A stretch of 64,000 nt of DNA from Lonicera japonica (Eukaryota > Streptophyta > Magnoliopsida > Dipsacales > Caprifoliaceae), in assembly GCA_021464415.1 (NCBI GenBank), contig JAKCWG010000460.1, forward strand, positions 43,605-107,604. Direction: 5' to 3'. Positions within the stretch are counted from its first letter, which is position 1; every line of letters begins with the position of its first letter. A model generated the notes under the pieces. That model was not told the origin of the DNA. It was given only the letters and a program-made list of their open reading frames with translations, and made no database searches. Made by a program: the position numbers and the translations under genes. Below, piece by piece: positions 34,464 through 45,134 of this stretch.

Positions 34464-34956
34464 GATCCCAAATGGTCTTTTCTAGCCAGGCTAATGGATC
34501 CTTGACCTGTAGTCTATAAACAGACTAGAACCTTGGAATTCGTCGAAAGATATGGAAGGTGAAAATATCAACCCAATGCTTAAAAGAGCGTAAACCTTAG
34601 TATGATAGAAGACGCCACAATCAATTGATGAAGAATTGATTGATAAGTCAAGAACAATTGAATTAATCACTCAACATGTTCAACAAGTTCTTCAAAAACA
34701 CAAAGAAAAGCTCCCAATATTATTAATATTCAAAACGTTACTTAAAACAATGAATCCACCTCCTTTAAATAGGAGAACAAAATAATTAAAAAGCTTATAC
34801 AATAAGGAAAGTAATTCTACTTAGAACAAAAAGGAAATAACTTCTAGAATAATTGTAATACAATAAAGAAACTAATAATAAGACAATAAGGAAAATATTC
34901 AAAAAAGAAACTACTAATTTTAATTCCTAATTGAATAATGAGACTCAACAAGCCCA
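34464..34956 (-). mobile_element. LTR fragment of a chromovirus-like family, left part
   Basis: On the minus strand the LTR ends GGGATCACA at 34464. It contains CCTATTTAAAGGAG (TATA-like, near 34770) and a GATTGATTG segment, all shared with the chromovirus LTR at 59843. It is split by the Ogre-like element and continues at 44886. I could not find the far end or a matching TSD. Confidence 0.55.
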
Positions 34957-34961
34957 GTAAT

Positions 34962-36655
34962 TGTGAACACCTCATTTTTCGACGCTCGCACAAATCCCGA
35001 ACTTCAAGAAAATGAACACACAGGCATGCATAGACATTCATGGATGAATATATACTCTATACATGTGATACAGGTCAAAGAATGAGGCAGAAAGGCCACC
35101 CGGACAGAAAGTTACGAGAATTACCAGAAACTGCCGGAAACCGGTAACTGTCAAAACTCCTGGAAGGTAAAATTAAATAGCTGTGGATATCTGATCATCC
35201 TCAAACTTTTAGGATTGTTAGGTAATACTACATGGAGGAACATACTCAAAAATCAGCACATTCCGACGGCCGGATCTCCGGGAATTGAAAAAACTGGGAA
35301 TTCACCTCGGGAATCAAAAGGCACACTTCCCGAAGTCCAAATGAGCTGAAATTTGGTCAGGAGGTAGGTTACATTGTGGGGAACAACATATCAAAAAATC
35401 AGATCATTTCGATACTCGGTTGGGCCGGAATTGCAAAAACCGTCGCAAAAGAGGCAAAACCGGTTGTCCCCGCGACAAAGGTGTTGTCCCCGCGACAACA
35501 CCTGTTGTCCCCACGACAACTGGTCAATTCTGCTATAAATAAACCCCTTTTTGTGCCTTTTTGAAGGAGAAAAAAGTGGAAAATCTCGGGAGAAGTATTG
35601 GAAATACTTGGGGAAGCTTTTTGGTAAGTTTCGTAATTTTCTGAATTTCAATTTTTATCCGTGTATTTTCATTGAATCGCATGTAGAGAGTGATATTTAT
35701 CTCCAAATCAGTCTAAACTTCATATTTGAGCTTTACTTTAATTATAGAAGGTGTGGATTGAGAAAAAATCGTATTTTGAAAATATATTTTTATCAGGGTA
35801 TTTTTTATCAGTCTCACATTTAGACTGCTGTTTTAATTCCAAATCAGTTCAAATTTTAGATTTGAGTTGGATTATCAACATTGAAAATATTGGTTGAGAA
35901 AAAATCACCTTTTGAAGGAATATTTTTATCAGTTATTTTCAATTTTATCAGTCTCAATCCACACCTGAATTGATTGATTTTGTGCCCCGTTTAATCTATA
36001 AATTTGGGCGCTGAATTAAATATCCAATGTGAGAGTATGAAAATTGTAAAATGCCAATTTAAGTAATTAAATTGTGGTACACTATTTGACAAAAGAAATC
36101 TCGATGTTTGCCGGATACCAATTCCAAACTAAATTAGCTTCTGAAAATCTCTGATTTTAATCAAAATGCACTGATTTCGTTGTCTATCTCTATACAAAAC
36201 AATTGTGAAACCACACACATACACACTGATTTCTAAAATCAAAAAGGGCGAAAAATGAAACACACGTCTTCAATCCCCACCCCAAAATCCCAATTTTTCT
36301 AAAAATAAAAGGCTGAAGTGAGATAATATTACACGCGCATGCGAATCTGTGATAATACTTAACGCATATTCTACTTAGAGACCGAAAGAGCGAATTGGGT
36401 GCCTAATCCCTTCCTAATTCGTAATTTAATCCCCGAACCCTTGAATTGTCTGGTTTCGCATTAATTGTGTTTAAGAAAGCGTTTAATTCATAAATGTTTC
36501 TCTTTTACACAAAACTTTTGTTTGTTTAGTAAAACAAACTGGCGACTCTGAATTGTTTACAAAATGTCATGTTTTTTTGTAATTAACAAAAACTCCAACG
36601 TATTTCGAAAAATAAAAGATGAAAAGCAGAGGGGTCGCAAAAGCGGGTTTTCACA
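34962..36655 (+). mobile_element. 5' LTR (1694 bp) of the Ogre-like element
   Basis: Contains three dyad motifs (35464-35519), TATAAATA (35534-35541), the shared U5 box GAGACCGAAAGAGCG (36377) and an internal TGGCGACTC (36540-36548). Confidence 0.9.
35464..35541 (+). promoter_or_regulatory. 5' LTR promoter: three TTGTCCCCGCGACAA motifs and TATA box
   Basis: TTGTCCCCGCGACAA at 35464-35478 and 35484-35498, and TTGTCCCCACGACAA at 35505-35519. Outer arms TTGTC/GACAA are inverted around a C/G core. TATAAATA starts 15 bp after the last motif. Confidence 0.7.
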
Positions 36656-36656
36656 G

Positions 36657-36674
36657 TGGCGACTCCGCTGGGGA
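36657..36674 (+). other. Primer binding site (Arg-tRNA type)
   Basis: TGGCGACTCCGCTGGGGA starts two bases after the LTR end. It is complementary, with one mismatch from memory, to the 3' end of a plant Arg tRNA; Ogre/Tat elements are known to use Arg tRNA. Confidence 0.75.
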
Positions 36675-38510
36675 ATGAACTTTTAAGAGGATTAGACTCT
36701 GTGCAAGAGTAGAATATGCGTGGATATTTATTTATATTATTTTATTGCGTGTTTTTATTTTCGGCCTTAGTTTTAGAATAACATAGATGCGATTTAGGTG
36801 GATACCCGATTTATCTTTCTCTGTTTATAATTATTGTTTGATGAAAAATATTTTCATAAATAAAATTTGAAAAGACTGAAACAAATCATAAAGCGTTCTT
36901 CATAATATACCTCAATAATTGGTATTTTGCACGCACGCACTATCATCATGCATTATCGCGGGTGTGAAATTATCCCAAATAACCCAGAAATACTGTTTAG
37001 CAAGTAGGGAGTTGACTCGTCTAGGTCAACATCAACCGAAAGCTCTTATTTCCACTCTCCTTGGCCAAGTACTTACCGAGGTATATAGAGTGACGAGAAC
37101 ACTCACGTACCCGGGATGTATATCAAAAGGTCCTTGCACGTACTCACCCTTGGGGTATATAGCAAGACCTAGCCAAATAGGAAGGAGCCTAAACCTTAAC
37201 CAATCAAGCCACGCTGCATGTAGGATGAGTCAACCTAGTACACTTGAATTTCTGCATCTTTGCTTAACCGTCAGTCGTGAGATTGGTGAATCAAAGGCCG
37301 TGTCATGCATACATTTCTTGGTTTGGCAAGTACGGCCGGAGGCTGTCCAACCTCCTCCGTAGAAATCCCTCACTAGAATCCGCTAGTGAGAATTTCCCCA
37401 TCACTATTTCCATGAAAAGCAACTCTATGAGGAGAGAACTTCCCGATTTTTACAAAATATTTTCCAAAAATGTTGTCATTTTATATAATAGGTTTTCAAA
37501 ATGTGTTTTCAAAATCGGAAGGTTATAAGGGCACCCCGGGAATTCATATTCCTACCCTAAACCTATCCCCGGGGCCCTCAAGTTGTTGCTGTCGGTCTGT
37601 TTTTGATAATCACCAAAAAGTGGTTTTCGATTTTATTTTTTCTGTCGAGTCATAGTTTTCCGAGAATTATGCAACCCATGGCAAAATATTGATTTTTGGG
37701 TCAAATCCCCGATTTCTTTCTCCCCCATTCCTCACTACACTCCGATTATCTACTGCTGGCACTGGTTGGTTAGGCTCTCAAAGACTCAAACTAAGACGAC
37801 TCACGAGTTCAGATTCACCACCGATCATGCCTCCTCATTGTAACGCCGAGTTACTACTTCATCAAACCAGGGTCGACAATTCTGAGGGTAATTACGGTGA
37901 AGCTTCTCATGCAGCGGGTCCGCCGCCTGGTCCCGTTCTCCCACAAACCGATTCAAACTAAGACGACTCACGAGATCAGATTCACCACCGATCATGCCTC
38001 CTCATTGTAACACCGAGTTACTACTTCATCAAACCAGGGTCGACAATTCTGAGGGTAATTACGGTGAAGCTTCTCATGCAGTGGGTCCGCCGCCTGGTCC
38101 CGTTCTCCCTCAAACCAAGTGTGGCACCTTAACCAGTGAACACCTCTAGCATCTAATCCATGATCTGACCCAATTTGTAGCCATCATGAAAGATCACCAA
38201 GTAGCCACCCAAGCCCATCTTGAGCCCTAATCGCTATCAGAATACCTGCTGAACCAAAAAAATTCAATCCAAATCCATACCCAACCGAAGGCAACCAAAC
38301 TCGAGACAGTAGGTCCACCTAACATTCTCTAATACATTATCCCCGTTCTTGCCAACATCAACCACCCACTTCCTGTGGCCCTTGCCAACATCGTTGTACC
38401 ACCGGCGCAAGATCCCGAAATAACTTGGCTGAACCCTAAACATAACCATCCCCTTCAAAACGATAACCCCCAAGCCATCCTTGATGTAGATCATAACAAC
38501 TCCCCGAAGA
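36675..38510 (+). other. Leader and degraded gag-like start of the Ogre-like element
   Basis: Short open pieces only. A 167-bp direct tandem duplication (about 37786-38119) contains CACCACCGATCATGCCTCCT twice. After it, LIHDLTQFVAIMKDHQVATQ resembles the start of Ogre gag but is broken by stops within 40 codons. No zinc knuckle or pol motif found. Confidence 0.45.
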
Positions 38511-38514
38511 CTAG

Positions 38515-39300
38515 CTTTACCATCATCATTCACATACACTGAGGGTGCAGAGGATATATGCACTGAGGGTGTCGACAAGAAAACCCGAACAGCTCCCTCA
38601 AGGCTAGCCTCACCAGAAGACCCAAACAGCCTCACCATCATCGCTCGCATACACTGAGGGTGCCGAGGGTACATCTACTGAGGGTATCGACCAGAAGACC
38701 CAAACAGCCTCACCATCATCGCTCACATACACTGAGGGTGCCAAGGGTACATCTACTGAGGGTGTCGACAAGAAAACCCGAATAGCTCCCTAAAGGCTAG
38801 CCTCACCAGAAGACCCAAACAGCCTCACCATCATCACTCGCATACACTGAGGGTGCCAAGGGTACATCTACTGAGGGTATCGACAAGAAAACCCGAACAG
38901 CCTCACCATCATTGTTCACACATATTGAGGGTGCCGAGGGTACATCTACTGAGGGTATCGACAAGAAGACCCGAACAGCCCCACCATCATTGTTCACACA
39001 TATTGAGGGTGCCGAGGGTACATCTACTGAGGGTATCGACAAAAAGACCCAAACAGCCACACCATCATCGCTCGCATACACTGAGGGTGCCAATGGTACA
39101 TCTACTGAGGGTATCGACAAGACGACCCGAACAGCCTCACCATCATTGTTCACACATATTGAGGGTGCAGAGGGTATATGCACTGAGGGTTTCGACAAGA
39201 AGACCAGAATAGTTCCCCAAAGACTAGCCTCACCATCATCGTTCGCAAATATTGAGGGTGCCGAGGGTACATCTACTGAGGGTATCGAAGAGAAGACCTG
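38515..39300 (+). repeat. 78-bp tandem array encoding a 26-residue repeat
   Basis: Marker CACTGAGGGTGCC recurs with 78-bp spacing (for example 38654 and 38732). In the frame at 38912-39301 the repeat reads EGAEGTSTEGIDKKTRTA plus PPSLFTHI, kept in frame for five units. The multiple-of-three period and kept frame suggest it arose in coding sequence, perhaps gag, but the reading frame is not open across the whole array. Confidence 0.8.
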
Positions 39301-40139
39301 AACAACTCTCTAAAGACTAGCCTCTCCATTCATCATTCGCACTGAGAATGTCCTACCCATATCACCATGACCCTGTTGTTGTCCTATCAGCAGAACAAAA
39401 AATCCTGAAGGTAGAATCAAGTCAATCAATTGGTTTAGCAACTGAAAGCCCCCGCCTCTCTCAGGAATCAAGCATGTCTACACCTACTCCTGAAAATGCA
39501 GAACATCGGTAATCCTCCTGAGACTGTAGGTATGAGCAAAAGCAGCAACGCGAATGAATCTTAACAGGTCCAAGACTCAAGAAGCAGAGAGAAACATGTC
39601 AAGATGGACTCAAGATCAGCAGAGTTTCAACTCGGAAGCACTCCAGTTCTCTTATCACCTTACACTCACTCACTGTTTGACCAGAAATCAATATTTTCTT
39701 TTTTTAGTGTTGCTATATTCTCGAAAAATGGTCAGTCTTGCATGCATGCATCTGCACTTAGATAATTTCAAGTAGCGTAACAAACTTCACAAATTAGGCA
39801 AATTAAGTTTCACAACCTCTTCAAAACCAAGTTTTTAAAATGATGGTGCGATAATTTAAGAAGTATGCGAATACTCGAAATTTAAGGAAGCATGGCATAA
39901 GCATTTGCATAGTGCATACACATGAACACTTGCATAAGTGTACCGTGCACCAGTACAAAAATACATAGGCACTAAGTTTCATGGCCTACCGAACAGACTT
40001 CACCACCGCATCTTGGTATATACCTCGATGATTAGTTACACCACCGTCACCAACCAGATCGTCATGATAAGATCGCATGCCTTCCTAGAGAGGCGAATCA
40101 TTTCACAAAGTCTCCCAGAGAGGCGAATCACTCCCAGAG

Positions 40140-40375
40140 AGGTAAATCACCAATCCAATCAAAGCCCTTTCCACAGGCACCAATCCTATCCAAAGCCCTT
40201 CCCACATGCACCAATCCAATCAAAGCCCTTTCCACAGGCACCAATCAAAGCCCTTTCCACAGGCACCAATCCAATCAAAGCCCTTTCCACAGGCACCAAT
40301 CAAAGCCCCTTTTACAGGCACCAATCAAAGCCCCTTTTACAAGCACATACTAAAGCCCTTCTTACAGGCAAACTC
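40140..40375 (+). repeat. Tandem array of AAGCCCTTTCCACAGGCACC units
   Basis: About eight units of 21-33 bp. The unit is clearly related to the array at 5340-6125 in the other Tat-lineage element, which links the 3' internal regions of the two elements. Confidence 0.85.
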
Positions 40376-41655
40376 AAGCCTTCTCCAAAACCAAAAAGCC
40401 CATGTGAGAGGATATCAGAGAAAGATAGAGAGAAAGACTAGAATGAGAAAATTTCGCAAAACACAGGGAACAAGCCCCCACAAAAAGGACTTTTGGCCTA
40501 GCTTCTTCTCGCCCGAAAAGTCTTCAAGATACGCTCCCAACGATTCTCGGACCGAAAATCACAAACACAGCACGACGATGTCAAATGCGAACTTCCAAAG
40601 TAAACATTCTCAAAATTGCAAGGACGATGATGCTCAGAAAAACCTGACAAAGTGAGAGAAAACAAAGTGGGTACAAGAAAAAATTGAAAGAGTAGAAAAG
40701 AGGATAAATCCCACAGTGCCAAAAGAAAAGAATATTGAAAAAATAGAAAAGGAAAAAAGATGGCAGCGAGAGCCACACCAAGAGTGACAGCTAGGCTAAA
40801 AAGCCCAGGGCTACGTCTTGGGTGAGGAAGGCTGCTGACCTTGCGAGAAAAAAAAAGAAAGAAGATAAGCTGCATCAAAAAGCTTTCAAGCAATTAAGGA
40901 GGAATAAGGGCATCAAAAAACAGAAAATGATGCAGGCACACAAAAATTCTTCTCTCACAAAGTCAGAAACAATAAGCAGAATCGCACCCTAGTGACAAGA
41001 GAAAAAATGCCACGGAAGTCGAGCAAGAGGCAAAGTCCAAAATTAATGCACGAGGTTCGGGAATTAAGAGAGCGTAGCTCGATTTTTTCTTAAGGAAAAA
41101 AGAAGCCAACCAAAAGTTCTTGTTTCTAAAAAAAAAAAAATATCACACCAGAACTTTCTCTCTCTATTTCTCTATATCCGCTCAAAGACTCTCACTCGCT
41201 CAGCAAATCAACTTTTGTTACCACATATCATCAATCACCCACATCTTAGCCCCGCATCAGCATATCCACAACAGATCACCAACCCTCAGCCTTTATCCTA
41301 ACCAGTAGAATTTAGCATTTCCTCAGCAGACCACCATTCATCATGTCCCCAGCAGATTACCAACCCTCAACCTTTATCTTAACCGGTAGAATTCATCATA
41401 TCCTCAGTAGACCACCAATCATCATATCCCCAGCAGATCATCAACCTTCAGCCTTTATCCTGACCAGTAGGAATCCTTATTTTCCTAGTATACCATAAAT
41501 TATCACCAGCCTTTATCCTAACTCAGAAACACCAAAGTAGTGTCTCCAGTTGATCATCAAATGTCCCTAGCAGCCCATCTTCCCCAGCCTCTCAAACACA
41601 AAGCAAAGTCCCTAATAGACCATCTGCCCTCACCCCTTCAAAAGAATCAACACTC
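40376..41655 (+). other. Non-coding 3' internal region of the Ogre-like element
   Basis: No domain seen. It contains the GAGCCACACCAAGAGTGACA block (near 40767) shared with about 4893, an A-rich run (41129-41141), and diffuse CCAGCAGATCA-type imperfect repeats (41220-41530). Confidence 0.5.
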
Positions 41656-42970
41656 AATCAAATTGTTGACAGAACCGTCCCTACCGATGGGAGTACAACA
41701 GCTCAACACTCAATCAAATCATTGACAGAACCATCCATACCGATGGGAGTACATCAGCTCAACGTTCTAATCAAATGGTTGACCGAACCGTCCTACGATG
41801 TAGGAGTACCACAGTTCAACCCAAAAAAGCAGATTCGTTGATAGAACCGTCCCTACCGATGGGAGTACATCAGCTCAACGTTCTAATCAAATGGTTGACA
41901 GAACCGTCCTACGATGTAGGAGTACCACAGTTCAACCCAAAAAAGCAGATTCGTTGACAGAACCGTCCTACGAAGTAGGAGTACCACAGCTCAACCCAGA
42001 AAGCAGATTCGTTGACAGAACCGTCCTACGAAATAGGAGTACCACAGCTCAACCCAGAAAGCAGATTCGTTGACAGAACCGTCCTACGAAGTAGGAGTGC
42101 CACAGCTCAACCCAGAAAGCAGATTCGTTGACAGAACCGTCCTACGAAGTAGGAGTACCACAGCTCAACCCAGAAAGCAGATTCGTTGACAGAACCGTCC
42201 TACGAAGTAGGAGTGCCACAGCTCAACCCAGAAAGCAGATTCGTTGACAGAACCGTCCTACGAAGTAGGAGTGCCACAGCTCAACCCAGAAAGCAGATTC
42301 GTTGACAGAACCGTCCTACGAAGTAGGAGTGCCACAGCTCAACCCAGAAAGCAGATTCGTTGACAGAACCGTCCTACGAAGTAGGAGTGCCACAGCTCAA
42401 CCCAGAAAGTAGATTCGTTGACAGAACCGTCCTACAAAGTAGGAATGCCACAGTTCAACCCAGAAAGAAGATTCGTTGACAGAATCGTCCTACGAAGTAG
42501 GAGTACCACAGCTTAACCCAGAAAGCAGATTTGTTGACAGAACCATCCTGCGAAGTAGGAGTACCACAGCTCAACCCATAAAGCAGATTCGTTGACAGAA
42601 CCATCCTCCGAACAGCTTAACCCAGAAAGAAGATTTGTTGACAGAACCGTCCTGCGAAGTAGGAGTACCACAGCTCAACCCATAAAGCAGATTCGTTGAC
42701 AGAACCGTCCTACGAAGTAGGAGTACCACAATTCAACCCAGAAAGCAGATTCGTTGACAGAACCATCCTACAAAGTAGAAGTACCACAGCTCAACCCAGA
42801 AAGCAGATTCGTTGACAGAACCGTCCTACGAAGTAGGAGTACCACATCTCAACCCAGAAAGCAGATTCGTTGACAGAAACGTCCTACGAAGTAGGAGTAC
42901 CACAGTTCAACTCAGAATGGAAATTGTTGACGGAACCATCCTACGAAGTAGGAGTACCACAGCTCAACAT
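41656..42970 (+). repeat. 58-bp tandem array, about 21 units, with an internal hairpin
   Basis: The unit contains GTTGACAGAACCG, TCCTACGAAGTAGGA and GTACCACAGCTCAACCCAG. TCCTAC and GTAGGA are inverted around GAA. Marker CAGATTCGTTGA recurs every 58 bp (42004 and 42062). The first units near 41660-41890 are more diverged. Confidence 0.9.
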
Positions 42971-43124
42971 TTTTTTTACAAAGCACAGGACGCGTCTTGA
43001 ATCGCCCATCCATTTCCAGCAGAGATAGACAGCACAAGCATCATTTAACATGGCATTGTTTTCAAAAAAACATATCACGGAAGATTTGTGCGAGCGCATC
43101 AAAATGATGCATTCTCAGTATCGT

Positions 43125-43164
43125 CCTAGTTTCTTTGTTCCAAAGAACCTAGGCCGAGAGGGTC
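43125..43164 (+). other. Hairpin and polypurine tract before the 3' LTR
   Basis: Arms CCTAGTTTCTTTG and CAAAGAACCTAGG (43125-43153) pair at 12 of 13 positions around a TTC loop. GCCGAGAGGGTC follows and touches the LTR. Confidence 0.65.
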
Positions 43165-44880
43165 TGTGAACACCTCATTTTTCGACCCTCGCACAAATCC
43201 CGAACTTCAAGAAAATGAACACACAGGCATGCATAGACATTCATGGATGAATATATACTCTATACATGTGATACAGGTCAAAGAATGAGGCAGAAAGGCT
43301 ACCCGGACAGAAAGTTACGAGAATTACCAGAAACTGCCGGAAACCGGTAACCGTCAAAACTCCTGGAAGGTAAAATTAAATAGCTGTGGATATCTGATCG
43401 TCCTCAAACTTTTAGGGTTGTTAGGTAATACTACAAGGAGGAACATATTCAAAAATCAGCACATTCCGACGACAGGATCTCCGGGAATTGAGAAAACCGG
43501 GAATTCACCTCGGGAATCAAAAGGCACACTTCCCGAAGTCCAAATGAGATGAAATTTGGTTAGGAGGTAGGCTATATTTTGGGGAACAACATATCAAAAA
43601 ATTAGATAATTCCGATACTCGGTTGGGCCGGAATTGCAAAAACCGTCGCAAAAGAGGCAAAACCGGTTTTCCCCGCGACAAAGGGGTTGTCCCCGCGACA
43701 ACATCTATTGTCCCCATGACAACACCAGTTGTCCCCACGACAACTGGTCAATTCTGCTATAAATAGACCCCTTTTTGTGCCTTTTTGAAGGAGAAAAAAG
43801 TGGAAAATCTCGGGAGAAGTATTGGAAATACTTGGGGAAGCTTTTTGGTAAGTTTCGTAATTTTCTGAATTTCAATTTTTATCCGTGTATTTTCATTGAA
43901 TCGCATGTAGAGAGTGATATTTATCTCCAAATCAATCTAAACTTCATATTTGAGCTTTACTTTAATTATAGAAGGTGTGGATTGAGAAAAAAATCGTATT
44001 TTGAAAATATATTTTTATCAGGGTATTTTTTATCAGTCTCACATTTAGACTGCTGTTTTAATTCCAAATCAGTTCAAATTTTAGATTTGAGTTGGATTAT
44101 CAACATTGAAAATATTGGTTGAGAAAAAATCACCTTTTGAAGGAATATTTTTATCAGTTATTTTCAATTTTATCAGTCTCAATCCACACCGAAATTGATT
44201 GATTTTGTGCCCCGTTTAATCTATAAATTTGGGCGCTGAATTAAATATCCAATGTGAGAGTATGAAAATTGTCAAATGCCAATTTAAGTAATTAAATTGT
44301 GGTACACTATTTGACAAAAGAAATCTCGATGTTTGCCGGATACCAATTCCAAACTAAATTAGCTTCTGAAAATCTCTGATTTTAATCAAAATGCACTGAT
44401 TTCGTTGTCTATCTCTATACAAAACAATTGTGAAACCACACACATACACACTGATTTCTAAAATCAAAAAGGGCAAAAAACGAAGCACACGTCTTCAATC
44501 CCCACCCCAAAATCCTGATTTTTCTAAAAATAAAAGGCTGAAGTGAGATAATATTACACGCGCATGCGAATCTGTGATAATACTTAACGCATATTCTACT
44601 TAGAGACCGAAAGGGCGAATTGGGTGCCTAATCCCTTCCCAATTCGTAATTTAATCCCTGAACCCTTGAATTGTCTGGTTTCGCATTAATTGTGTTTAAG
44701 AAAGCGTTTAATTCATAAATGTTTCTCTTTTACACAAAACTTTTGTTTGTTTAGTAAAACAAACTGGCGACTCTGAATTGTTTACAAAATGTCATGTTTT
44801 TTTGTAATTAACAAAAACTCCAACGTATTCCGAAAAATAAAAGATGAAAAGCGAAGGGGTCGAAAACGCGGGTTTTCACA
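43165..44880 (+). mobile_element. 3' LTR (1716 bp) of the Ogre-like element
   Basis: Colinear with the 5' LTR. It has four TTGTCCCC..GACAA-type motifs (about 43666-43743) instead of three, then TATAAATA at 43758-43765, the U5 box near 44603 and an internal TGGCGACTC at 44765-44773. Confidence 0.9.
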
Positions 44881-44885
44881 GTAAT

Positions 44886-45134
44886 ATAAAAACAACTTAA
44901 ATTAATATCTTCTTGATTATTCCAATGGGCCTCCTTGCTGTTCTAACATCTTGAACTTGCACGCCCAATCTTTAGGAACCCAATAGAATATATGATCAAC
45001 ATTTAAGCTTCTTGCATCCCCTAGTATGATTAATTCAAGGCTTATACACTTGTATTTCCATGCCCAATCATTGCACATGAGTATAATCAAACCTCCATTT
45101 AGTAACTCACAATTTTCTTTGGTTGAATATAATG
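44886..45134 (-). mobile_element. LTR fragment of the chromovirus-like family, right part
   Basis: Continues the sequence interrupted at 34956 once one TSD copy is removed. The far end is not defined. Confidence 0.4.

Larger units (their letters stand above)
34962..44880 (+). mobile_element. Complete non-autonomous Ogre-like LTR retrotransposon, 9919 bp, TSD GTAAT
   Basis: LTRs at 34962-36655 and 43165-44880 start TGTGAACACC and end GGGTTTTCACA. TSD GTAAT lies at 34957-34961 and 44881-44885. A primer site follows the 5' LTR and a hairpin plus purine tract precedes the 3' LTR. The 6.5-kb internal part has no protease, RT, RNase H or integrase, only a degraded gag-like start and four tandem arrays. 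It could be mobilised only in trans. LTR divergence is roughly 2% by eye, so insertion is fairly young. Confidence 0.9.

Noticed and set aside
41656..42970. CRISPR-like appearance of regular repeats
   Set aside because: No distinct spacers; whole units are repeated head to tail, and this is plant DNA.
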